From the NCBI GenBank assembly GCA_002102555.1, contig MCFL01000207.1:1-42211 (forward strand): a DNA stretch of 42,211 nt, written 5' to 3'. The first letter of the stretch is position 1, and every line of letters begins with the position of its first letter. Below, one piece after another: positions 1 to 8,731 of the stretch. Under the pieces are notes generated by a model that saw only the letters and a program-made list of their open reading frames with translations, did not search any database and was not told the DNA's origin. A program made the position numbers and the translations under genes. This stretch comes from Catenaria anguillulae PL171. Its lineage: Eukaryota > Blastocladiomycota > Blastocladiomycetes > Blastocladiales > Catenariaceae.

Positions 1-135
1 GAATCCTTTGCAAGTAATAGATTTTGGATTCTCACTTTGGTTCCCAATCGCATGTGACTGAGGTTGGATTCATTTCAGACATTCGTTAAACACTTACTTC
101 GAGTCAACAGCTCAAGTTCCTCTGTCGCATGATCA

Positions 136-1524
136 CTAATTCCTGGACAAGACCAAGTTGGTCATTTGGTGAATGGCAATTGTCACCATGGCGCAAAACA
201 GCTTGTGGGACAGGGACATAACGGCACTGTCGAGAAGCGCAGACTTTGCCGCTGCTCCAGCATCACTTGGTGCTCGTTCCTTAATGAAGGGGTGCTCGGC
301 CAAGAACATGATAATGATGGAAATGTTGATGAAGATGCAAATGACTGTGGTGACTGACTTGCGCCTCTCGTCAGCCCAGATTCGCTGCCAGATGCTACTT
401 TTTCCCGGAGGGAGGCTAGATCCGTGGTCGGTGCCAGCAGCGCGTTTTTGAGTACTCGGTTGAAGGGAAGCTGCGGTCGGCGATGAGTCGGCTGACGACG
501 AGTGTGATTGACCAGTAGAGACAGATGTGGCTGCTTGCGAATGCAATTTTGGCTGATGGCGCAGCACGCCGGCAGCCTTTCTGGTCTTGATGACATAGTC
601 CAGTCCCATCATGAGAGCTAGAATGGAAATGATACCAATGGACAAGTAGGTGAAAAAATCACCCAATAACAAATACTGACGAGCAAGACTTGCTACAGGC
701 CCTCCGTTTGTCGGAGAGGACATGATGACGAACGCGTATGTAGTGACTATGCTCATGCACGTGCAGACCAAGCAAACAATGAAGGTGGCAACCCGCAGGG
801 CAATGTATCGGCGCCTCGAGAGCTGGGAATAAACGTTTACGAAGCGATTGACGGTTGCCACAATGAAGCAGCATGAGCCGAAGGGTTGAATGATGAGTTG
901 GAGGCCCTCAAAGAGACCGGCGGGACATCCGGGCGTTGCAAAGGATTGGTAATGGCGACAATTGTACGCCGGGCAGGTGAAGGTGATGGACACAATGAAG
1001 AGTGCGTGGAAAAGCTGATCAAACGCCAAAATGGTCCAGCTAGCCAGCAGCAAATTGCCGAGGAGCTGGTTTAGACCTCGTGGGCGGAACATTTTCTTCG
1101 CCCAGTACCTTCCTACATCCACCCAGGATTGTTGGACAGCCATGCTGGAGCTAGTGGCGTTTCGATGTGTGTGGATTGATTGCTGGCCATGGCTGGTGGA
1201 CTCGGTCGTGCTGCTCTGGGCGTGCCTTGTTTGCGATGGAGACGAGCCACTTGCCTTTTGCCCACTGCTCGTCGCAGTGGCGGGACCAGATCGGCGATGA
1301 GTTGTGAGCCAGCGCTTCCAGGTGTCCACGAGAAAGAAGGCGCAGAGCGGCAGGACCACAAGCGACAATGTGAGAGTGATCCAAGTGTCGCCCTCTGAAT
1401 TGATCGTGCCAGTACATTGGTTGCTGGTAGTCATTGTTACTCGGTCTTCTTTTACTTGAAAAAGGGGTTGCTTCCCATCAACGCGCTTGAGGGTTGTGGG
1501 CACATTTGAACTATATCGTGCCAT
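136..1524 (-). CDS. 7TM receptor-like membrane protein, tandem copy 1
   Basis: Predicted integral membrane protein of 462 residues with seven hydrophobic segments. A short Cys-containing N-terminus precedes TM1 (WITLTLSLVVLPLCAFFLV). A Ser/Thr-rich loop follows, then TM2 near LNQLLGNLLLASWTILAFD, TM3 ending IVATVNRFVNVY, TM4 and TM5. A long polar third cytoplasmic loop (about 100 residues) precedes TM6 and TM7 (ending AIHQMTNLVL). This order, with a large loop between TM5 and TM6, is that of a G-protein-coupled-receptor-like protein, but I recognise no named family. The ATG at 1524 is the first in frame; the ATG at 1434 (MTTSNQCTG) aligns better with the neighbouring copy and may be the true start. 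It lies head-to-tail with the next gene, which is a close paralogue. Function is inferred only as a possible chemoreceptor. No intron is needed. Confidence 0.75.
   Translation of the reverse strand: MARYSSNVPTTLKRVDGKQPLFQVKEDRVTMTTSNQCTGTINSEGDTWITLTLSLVVLPLCAFFLVDTWKRWLTTHRRSGPATATSSGQKASGSSPSQTRHAQSSTTESTSHGQQSIHTHRNATSSSMAVQQSWVDVGRYWAKKMFRPRGLNQLLGNLLLASWTILAFDQLFHALFIVSITFTCPAYNCRHYQSFATPGCPAGLFEGLQLIIQPFGSCCFIVATVNRFVNVYSQLSRRRYIALRVATFIVCLVCTCMSIVTTYAFVIMSSPTNGGPVASLARQYLLLGDFFTYLSIGIISILALMMGLDYVIKTRKAAGVLRHQPKLHSQAATSVSTGQSHSSSADSSPTAASLQPSTQKRAAGTDHGSSLPPGKSSIWQRIWADERRKSVTTVICIFINISIIIMFLAEHPFIKERAPSDAGAAAKSALLDSAVMSLSHKLFCAMVTIAIHQMTNLVLSRN
801..1092 (-). repeat. Near-identical paralogous tract, copy in 7TM gene 1
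   Basis: This 292-nt tract aligns without gaps to 2499-2790 in the neighbouring gene, with about nine mismatches by eye (about 97% identity). Positions 837-1002 are identical. Identity falls off sharply on both sides. It covers the codons for TM2 through the start of the second cytoplasmic loop. Because the synonymous positions are also identical, recent gene conversion is a better explanation than protein-level constraint. Confidence 0.85.
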
Positions 1525-1782
1525 CTACGGTAGACACAGCTTCCACCCCGACAAAATGTATGATGCCTCGCGATGGCATGTGCGAACAGGCTGCGCGAAC
1601 AGTGTTCCCGTGACCAATTATGCATATCGGGACACGGGAGCTCCGCTCAGACGCTATGACGCATGGTGGTGGTATCAGGGGACCTGGTAGTATCCCCGCC
1701 ATTGCCATGGCTTCGCTCGCGAATTGCGCAGGTTCCAGTCCAGTCCATCGCTTCTGGGTATAATTGTTATGAATTTCACGGA

Positions 1783-3159
1783 TCAATTTTGGCGATTTTT
1801 CGCAAGAACCAAGTCAGTCATTTGGTGAATAGCAACCGTCACCGTGGCTGAAAACACCTTGTGGCACATTGACATGAATGCGCTATCGAAAAGTGCGGAT
1901 GTTGGCTGGGCCGTTTGCCCAGACATTTTGCTTCCCTTAGCCTTCAAGTACGGATGCTCGGTCAAGAACAGGACAATGATCAAAATGTTGATGAAGATGC
2001 ACATCACAGTGGTAAGCGATTGACGCCCTTCCTTGGATCGTATCCGATCCCAAATGCGCCAATGGCGCCCAGACCTTGGCACGGCAGTGGTCGGTTGCTG
2101 GATCAGTTGAAGAGACATTTTTGAAGGAAGTGGTTCGAATGACGGCGATGTCGAAGGGCTATGCAGGTGAGCCGAGGACTTGATCTGAGCCGTCGCACTA
2201 GGTGCCGGCTGCTGATGCTCCTTTGGCTGGAGGATGGATGGCGTTGCAATGGATGGTCGCAATGAATTGACTTCCTTTCGAATCTTGACAATGTACTCCA
2301 AGCCCATAATGAGAGCCAAAATGGAGACGATTCCAATGGACGAATAGGTGACAAAGTCACCCAAGAGGAGCAGCTCATGGGCTTGTGCGGCCTGTTCCAG
2401 GGTACTCAAAGGGGACGAGAGCACAGTGTACGCCATGGCAGTGACGATACTCATTCCAGTGCACACCAAGCAGACAATGGATGTTCCAACTCGAAGAGCA
2501 ATGTATCGGCGCCTCGAGAGCTGTGAATAAACATTTACGAAGCGATTGACGGTTGCCACAATGAAGCAGCATGAGCCGAAGGGTTGAATGATGAGTTGGA
2601 GGCCCTCAAAGAGACCGGCGGGACATCCGGGCGTTGCAAAGGATTGGTAATGGCGACAATTGTACGCCGGGCAGGTGAAGGTGATGGACACAATGAAGAG
2701 TGCGTGAAAGAATTGGTCAAACGCCAAAATGGTCCAGCTAGCCAGCAGCAAATTGCCGAGGAGCTGGTTTAGACCACGCGGGCGGAACATCTTTTTGACC
2801 CAATATCCGATGGTCTCGAGCCAGGACGCTTGGATGGATAGCATGACCGAGCTTGTGGCAGATCGGATGGTGTTGACAGTCTGGTGGCTGTGGGTGGACG
2901 AGTCTGTGGCATGTTTGCTGCGGTGGCTGGCCGCTGTCGGCTGGTGACTACTACCAGTTGGGGTCGCAGGTATCGAAGAATTGCCGGTGCGGCGGTGGGC
3001 AGCCAGCCATCGCCTCCAAGTGCTGACGAGAAAGTATGCACATAACGGAAGAACGACCACCGCCATCGCGACCGTAATCCATGTGTCGTCGTCTGAGTTG
3101 ATCATGGAACCAGGACAGAGAAGACCATCTGGCGGATAAACGGAATTATTCAAGCTCAT
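1783..3159 (-). CDS. 7TM receptor-like membrane protein, tandem copy 2
   Basis: Protein of 458 residues, a paralogue of the 136-1524 gene with the same seven-span layout and the same conserved blocks: LNQLLGNLLLASWTILAFDQ, CPAGLFEGLQLIIQPFGSCC, VATVNRFVNVYSQLSRRRY and a C-terminal VAIHQMTDLVL. The N-terminus, the loop after TM1 and the large TM5-TM6 loop have diverged strongly, whereas the TM2-TM3 region is almost identical in DNA (see the repeat entries). The ATG at 3159 has no closer in-frame alternative upstream. The gene is divergent from the 3323-4570 member, leaving a shared 163-nt upstream region. A role as a surface sensor is inferred from topology only. Confidence 0.78.
   Translation of the reverse strand: MSLNNSVYPPDGLLCPGSMINSDDDTWITVAMAVVVLPLCAYFLVSTWRRWLAAHRRTGNSSIPATPTGSSHQPTAASHRSKHATDSSTHSHQTVNTIRSATSSVMLSIQASWLETIGYWVKKMFRPRGLNQLLGNLLLASWTILAFDQFFHALFIVSITFTCPAYNCRHYQSFATPGCPAGLFEGLQLIIQPFGSCCFIVATVNRFVNVYSQLSRRRYIALRVGTSIVCLVCTGMSIVTAMAYTVLSSPLSTLEQAAQAHELLLLGDFVTYSSIGIVSILALIMGLEYIVKIRKEVNSLRPSIATPSILQPKEHQQPAPSATAQIKSSAHLHSPSTSPSFEPLPSKMSLQLIQQPTTAVPRSGRHWRIWDRIRSKEGRQSLTTVMCIFINILIIVLFLTEHPYLKAKGSKMSGQTAQPTSALFDSAFMSMCHKVFSATVTVAIHQMTDLVLAKNRQN
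2499..2790 (-). repeat. Near-identical paralogous tract, copy in 7TM gene 2
   Basis: Partner of the 801-1092 tract, at a constant offset of 1698 nt with no indel. Most mismatches cluster near one end, around 2707-2716 and 2776-2779. Confidence 0.85.
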
Positions 3160-3322
3160 TGTTGCATAAAGTATAACTTTATAATGACCCGAGTTGCTTT
3201 GACGTTACGATTCAGACGGCGTGGTGGGTGGATTGCGACTGGGGAACAATGTGTCGCGCGTACAACGAACACTGCGAACAACGATGAGACGAATCTGGAG
3301 TAACGAAACTCGTACGCTTGAT
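3160..3322. promoter_or_regulatory. Bidirectional upstream region of two 7TM genes
   Basis: A 163-nt interval separates the divergent starts at 3159 (minus) and 3323 (plus). An in-frame ATG at 3221 would shorten it to 61 nt. I see no clear TATA box. Its assignment as a shared promoter is from gene orientation alone. Confidence 0.45.
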
Positions 3323-4570
3323 ATGACCTTCTCAACTGATACTTTGGCAATGCAACAGGGTGCAACAGAACGCACAAACGTGCTCCAATCCTCCATCTGC
3401 TTCTTGTCACCGCCTGGCGACACGTCAACACTCATTGCACTGGGAATCGCCGCAGTGACCTTCCCGATTTGTATCTACTTTCTCGCCCGTGTTTTGAAAG
3501 TATGGGTTGGCCCAACATCCAATGTCAACCTCCCCAGGTCAAACACGCCAGAGTGGCGGCCAGCCTCGGTTGAGGCAAGTACGGCAACCAGTATGACATC
3601 GTCATGCTGGCAATTGTTATCAGGCCATTGGAAACGGGTTCAACGGAGATGCAATAACCGACTCAACACTGCCTTGCTCTGGAGCTGGATTGTCCTCACA
3701 TTGGATCAGGTCAACCTCATGCTCATGCTTGCCTCATACCAATGGATCTGTCCCGAGTCCAATTGTATAAACGGTCCAGAGCTCATCACCCACCATTGTC
3801 CTGGCGGCTTCTTTCTCGGGGTCATGCTACACGTACAACCGTTGGGTTCAAGCCTATTCGTGGTTGCGACAATCAATCGGTTCGTCAATGTGTACAATGT
3901 GCTCTCCCAAAGTCGTGCCCGCTTGCTCAAGGCGGCCTTGTATTGGGTTGGACTCACGAGTCAAGACAGACAGCGAGCAGCCGGTATTGTGGATCTCGTC
4001 TGGCTCATGCACGACATGAGTCTACTCTTGTCATACAGCGTCTTTGCACTCGCGGATTTATTTTCGCTTGCGTTGGGATTGCATTACATTCGCCAAACAC
4101 GAAATGAGATCAAGAGCGCAACAGCAGCAAGCTTGCAGATGGAATCAATTGATATTTCCGCTTCATTGCCAATGGACGAAGTCGGTGACAACAAAATAGG
4201 AGGAGAAGACGCCAAACTCCCATGTTCTCAGTCAGGCACAAGCAGTGGCAGCACTGGGGCAGCTCAACCTAATTCGTCTGCAAGCAAGTATGCCCTGTTG
4301 CACAAGGTCAGGGTGAAGCACAAGTCCAGAGCTATTGCTTCAACATCTGCTTTACGGAAGCAATACACGGCACAGGTGACCGTTTGGACATTGACAGCCA
4401 TAACGCTACTGGTTGTGTACCTGTTGGTACAGCTGCTCCCAGGGGTCCTTCGAAGCCTGCATGCGCAAATATTGGCGGCTGTCATGACTTTGATACTCAA
4501 GGTCTTTGCGGGATCCATCACATTAGCGATTTCGAGCATGACCAGGTTGGTTGTTTTTGATTCCTCATAG
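3323..4570 (+). CDS. Divergent member of the 7TM receptor-like family
   Basis: Related to the two minus-strand genes: TM1 (ALGIAAVTFPICIYFLARVL), a TM2 block with WSWIVLTLDQVNLMLML, the CPGGFFLGVMLHVQPLGSSL / VATINRFVNVYNVLSQ block, and a C-terminal LKVFAGSITLAISSMTRLVV. The reading frame is open from an ATG at 3221, but the ATG at 3323 (MTFSTDTLAMQQ) aligns with the paralogue starts and is preferred, giving 415 residues. Compared with its relatives the segment after the NRFVNVY motif is short: the stretch equivalent to TM4 contains polar residues (LTSQDRQRAAG), so this copy may have six spans or a lost helix. It is convergent with the next gene, the two stops being 89 nt apart. Confidence 0.7.
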   Translation: MTFSTDTLAMQQGATERTNVLQSSICFLSPPGDTSTLIALGIAAVTFPICIYFLARVLKVWVGPTSNVNLPRSNTPEWRPASVEASTATSMTSSCWQLLSGHWKRVQRRCNNRLNTALLWSWIVLTLDQVNLMLMLASYQWICPESNCINGPELITHHCPGGFFLGVMLHVQPLGSSLFVVATINRFVNVYNVLSQSRARLLKAALYWVGLTSQDRQRAAGIVDLVWLMHDMSLLLSYSVFALADLFSLALGLHYIRQTRNEIKSATAASLQMESIDISASLPMDEVGDNKIGGEDAKLPCSQSGTSSGSTGAAQPNSSASKYALLHKVRVKHKSRAIASTSALRKQYTAQVTVWTLTAITLLVVYLLVQLLPGVLRSLHAQILAAVMTLILKVFAGSITLAISSMTRLVVFDSS

Positions 4571-4659
4571 TTCTTGTGTGTAGTTGTGCCACTCTGAAAC
4601 CAACCAAAACAAGAAAAAAACGCAGCGCGAATCTATGTGGTATTAATCATTATTGTGGG

Positions 4660-7600
4660 CTATGGTGACTCATCCGTCGCCGATGGCTCGCTCTGACCTG
4701 CCTTGGACTTGGACGAGAACCGGCCAGCACCTCCAAAGGCACTGCTAATTGTGCTGGCCATCCCCGACACAGTTCGAGGTCGATGTGCTGCAGACGCGGT
4801 CGCTTTGGTTGCCGATGCCCTTCTGCCAGTCGGTACCGCTGCATCTGCAGAGACAGCTGACGTCTGCCTCTTGCTCAGCATTCCCACCATGGAAGCGTTG
4901 CTCGATTCAAGACGCGTTGACGAAGCATGTGATGAGGAAGCAGTCGAAGGCGAAGATATAGACCCATTTGAGCTTGCTGCCGATGATGATCTATGTTGCA
5001 AATCAGCCTTGTCGCCAAACACCAGATACACCCGCTCCAAGAGGGCGGCCTTCCTGTCATCAATGCGCTCAATACCTGCGAGCAAGCCTGAACTGACAGC
5101 TGAGGAGACCACGCTAGCTGTTCGAGAAAGTCCTCTGGTGACGCTTTCACCACTGACTGGCACAGATCTAGACTTTTGTTTGCCACGTTTGCGCCCGCCT
5201 TCTGTATCAGGATTGTACATGGACTGCCGGCGGTGACGGATTTCTTGCGCTTTGCGGCGGAGCGTCAGGCAATGCGCAATCATGAGCCATGGCAGTAGTA
5301 GACATGGCGAGACGAGAAATATCATGAGGTAGACCAGGCGTAGAGAGTCGACGTATGCTTTGCTCGGGTCGTTGGGCGGGACACGAATCATGGCAGAGGC
5401 GGTGAGCATCACTGTCGTTGCGTTATCGTGTCCGGTCGTGAACAAAATGTGAAAGAATTCAGATAGAGGAAACTTGTGCGGCACACGTACACATGCATCC
5501 ATAAGTCAATGCCCGCAACTGGTTGTCCAACGTGCTGTGTAGCGGCCGCGAGTAGTAGTGTTCGCAAAGCAACAGCCACATCACGGTCAATAGCACGACA
5601 CAGCTGGTCATTTGCTCGGTCGCGGTATTGCTCGGCAGCAAGACGCAAATCATGACGACGCTCGCACATTTTGCCAGGTCGAGGGCAGAGTACGTGGGCA
5701 AATCCCTCTTATAGCAGCAGCAGAGTGTCCCCCAGTTTGCCCAAACTTCCGGCTCGTGAAGCCGCTTCGACAATTGAAGCGCTCGCAGCTTGCGAAAGAT
5801 GTACACGGGCACAAATCCCACCCAAATGACCAGGACTACGATGGCGTAAATGGCAGCGGTCAAGTGCCCACCAACAAAGCACTCGACTTCAGGAGCTTCC
5901 GCGAGGAACCAAGACTTGCCAATAGTGCGGCAGTTCAGAATGATGAGGGCACCTTGAACAATCGGCATGTAGGAGAGCGTGAATATGGTAATGTGCCGAA
6001 TGAAGTAAAACTGGTGCAAAGCTTGGATGGTTTGGAAGGTTGCTCGGAATGCGTGCCGAAGTGGGCGAATGTGTGAGCGGGCCTGAACGACAACCCACGA
6101 TCCGAAATGGTAGAATCCCACGAGCGACCAAAGCCAAAATGGGAACAAGGCTTGCATGACGACCTTGCCGAGTGCGCCAATGGGCAACACGCACACACCC
6201 GGTGGGATCAGCCCAAAGGTCATTCCTGTGACGTTGAGTGATGCGAAAAACAAAAAGAAGAGCTTGGACACGTCTTCGCTTTGAATCACAATGCTCGCCA
6301 GCTGGAAGAAGAGCAGCATGTCGCTTAAAAACTGATTCTCCTGTCGAGATCCAAAAACTGTAAACACCAGCATAATCAGAGCTGAAGCCAGGACAGGCAC
6401 CGCAACCGCCCACCATGACTGGTTGCGCTCGCAATCCGCGCACGCGCTTCCCCACCGGTACAAGCGTGGGTCGCTGCATCCAGCACACAGATTTCCCCCA
6501 AATCCAGCGGGGCAAGTACTGTTCAACGCACACTCGCCCGATTCGCAACACCTGTTTTCAGCTGGGCAAGGATAAAACTCTGGGACACCTTGATTGACAA
6601 GCTCCGATTCGGGTAAATAGAATTGGTTGGTGTCGGCAAGGATCGCGCCGCCACCTGGGCATACGGCGCCAGAGGGGCAGGGTTTGCAGGTGGAGTTTGC
6701 GGCCAGGTTAAAGTATCCCTTGATACACGGAGGACATGACCAGAATCGGCCAGCCTTTCGCGCCTCTGTTCCTTGCGGACAGGACGGGAATGTGAGTTGG
6801 ATGCTGGGAACCATTGGTTGCCACACGGCTCGATTGCTGATGACCCATTCGCATGCGGCTTCGTGGATGCTGCGATGGTTGAAGTAAGTCTGGGCCATGA
6901 CACCCATGATATCTGGTAACTCAACCAGACCAGTCAGATTCGAATAGCTCGACACGTTAGTGAGCGCCAAATAAATACCATCTTGGGTAATGGTGAGTTT
7001 TCGCATGAACTCGTAGACTTGGGGTGCCAATTGCTCGACCCGATGCGACACGAGCTTGCGAACAAAGACTGGCGGGTATCCGCATGGATGCGTTGGCGGA
7101 ACATTGTCGAGCTTTGCCTCGCAATCGGGCGAGTAATCTGGCATGGACAGGGAAACCAACTTGACACCCGACAGGGGTGAAAAGATTGGATGTGGTTCGT
7201 AAATGAACTGCAGACCGTCCTGTTGTCAGCATTCCCACCCAAACACAAGCAACATGTCAGGACAAGGAACATAGGTACCCCAAGCCAAGGTCGCCGGGCC
7301 CGATACGCACTGACAATGGTTGCCACGACATTTTCCTCGACAGGCTCACCAATCTCAACCATGTCGAGCGGCAAATCCAATCCTCGCAAAATGGCCTGGT
7401 CGCGCAACAGCCAGAGCACTTGGTCGGGAACAATCAACTTTCCCCTGCTTGCCGACCCACTGCCTCCTGTTCCCAGCGCCAATTGCAGCGATTGCTCTAC
7501 ACACGACGTGACATTGAACCCACTGCCCGACGCCGTGCACACTGGAAGCGCAAGCGCCGAATTGGTCAGCGCCGTGACGTTTGACACGAGACTGGTGGCT

Positions 7601-8276
7601 GCCTTCCATTCGGTCGCATTGAACCCGGGCGCAAAGATTTGCGCGTTTCGTGGGTTCTTGAGCGCAATGTATGACTGCACGTCTGGATTCACTTGCGTCG
7701 CATATTCGGTCATGTACCATCCCTCACGGCCAACATAGCCCAAGTATCCACGATATAGGTCGGGTAAATGCGCCGTCCGGTTGAAATCCTTCGGCCGGTC
7801 CCAAGCCTCCAGATCAGCGTCCGCGTAGTTGTACGCAACAAAGAATGCCGGGGATGCCGACGACCAGTCAAAGGTGCTGTTGGCCGGCTCCCGGACTAGA
7901 ATGGTTTCGGTGATGGCGGTGCGGTCGACAAACGTGACTGGCACGCCGAGGCGCTCTTCGATGAGAATGCGGGCGATTTCATGGACAAGTTGCGAAGAAT
8001 TCCATGAAGAGACGGCAAGGCGGATTGTCGCTGTGCGATCATACAGGTCTATTGGACAAAGTGAAGTCAGAGTGGATCACTCTCGAACGGCATCAGTGGA
8101 TAGCGGGAGCCATCAAGTGGGAGTTATGTACCTCGCGGGATGGCTTCAGGGAGGCATGCCGGGTTGCCTTGGTCTGAAATGCTCAAACCTCGTCGCTGAT
8201 GGTGAAAGACATTTGCTTGCGTCAAGAGAATGAGGAACGAGAGTGTGCATGTGACAACCGCCCATCTGTGCAACAT
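4660..8276 (-). CDS. Chimeric receptor: OpuAC-type binding domain, Cys-rich stalk, multi-span membrane domain
   Basis: Four exons on the minus strand fit in phase: 8276-8132, 8048-7279, 7207-5491 and 5411-4660, with introns of 83, 71 and 79 nt (donors GTACAT, GTACCT, GTACGT), giving 1127 residues. Residues 1-21 form a signal peptide (LHRWAVVTCTLSFLILLTQA). Residues about 50-430 resemble the substrate-binding protein of bacterial glycine-betaine/choline ABC transporters (OpuAC fold): the opening RLAVSSWNSSQLVHEIARIL, an EERLGVPV strand, and an aromatic WLG...YEPHPIFSPL motif like the ligand-site W.PH of that family. Residues about 447-570 are a Cys-rich stalk with CPPC, CKPCPSGAVCPGG and CAGC motifs (GCC2/GCC3-like). 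About nine hydrophobic spans follow, then a Ser/Ala-rich cytoplasmic tail of about 180 residues. There is no ATP-binding subunit nearby, so a sensor or transducer role is more likely than import; ligand and signalling output are unknown. Confidence 0.72.
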
Positions 8277-8731
8277 TGGCCGGCTTGAGGTGCGAAAGGG
8301 AATCATCATCGGCGATAGAAATGTGTCATGGAAATGATATTGCTTGTCATATGTAGTTCGATTGCTTGGAGAGACATAACCTGAATGTGTACGCACAAAC
8401 GGAACGAGGATCCGTGCACTCGCATGAGAGAAGTTGTGACAGTGTCTTTATTGACGATTCATGTTCGCGCTCTTCGCACCACCTTGTCTGTGTGTGTGCA
8501 AGATTTGGGCGATTCAATCTGGGAATGCATATGTATTATACTACAGGTCAAAAGGCAACACAAAAACGACAAAAAAACAGCCGCTGGCACAGCTTGGTGA
8601 GGAGGGTAGGTAGGTAAATCGATCGGGAAAGAGAAGCACATGGCAAAAACTAACACGGAAACGACAAAGAAAAGAGAAAGAAGACGATACGAGCCAAAAG
8701 CAAAAAGAGAAACACAAATCTATGATCCAAC
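8277..8731. other. Intergenic region between two minus-strand genes
   Basis: This 455-nt interval holds the 3' flank of the 8732-10918 gene and the upstream region of the 4660-8276 gene. I see a minus-strand AATAAA at 8447-8452 and A-rich plus-strand DNA from 8560 to 8720, but no gene. Confidence 0.5.
8447..8452 (-). terminator. Possible polyadenylation signal AATAAA
   Basis: Minus-strand AATAAA about 280 nt beyond the stop of the 8732-10918 gene. The position is plausible for a 3' UTR but the motif is short and could occur by chance. Confidence 0.3.

Noticed and set aside
136-4570. The three 7TM proteins as retinal-binding opsins, since each has a Lys at the start of the last helix (HKLF, HKVF, LKVF) and a retinal synthase lies in the window
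   Set aside because: The Lys sits at the edge of the helix and not in its middle as in microbial or animal opsins, and no other opsin motif is present. The second 7TM pair lacks it altogether.
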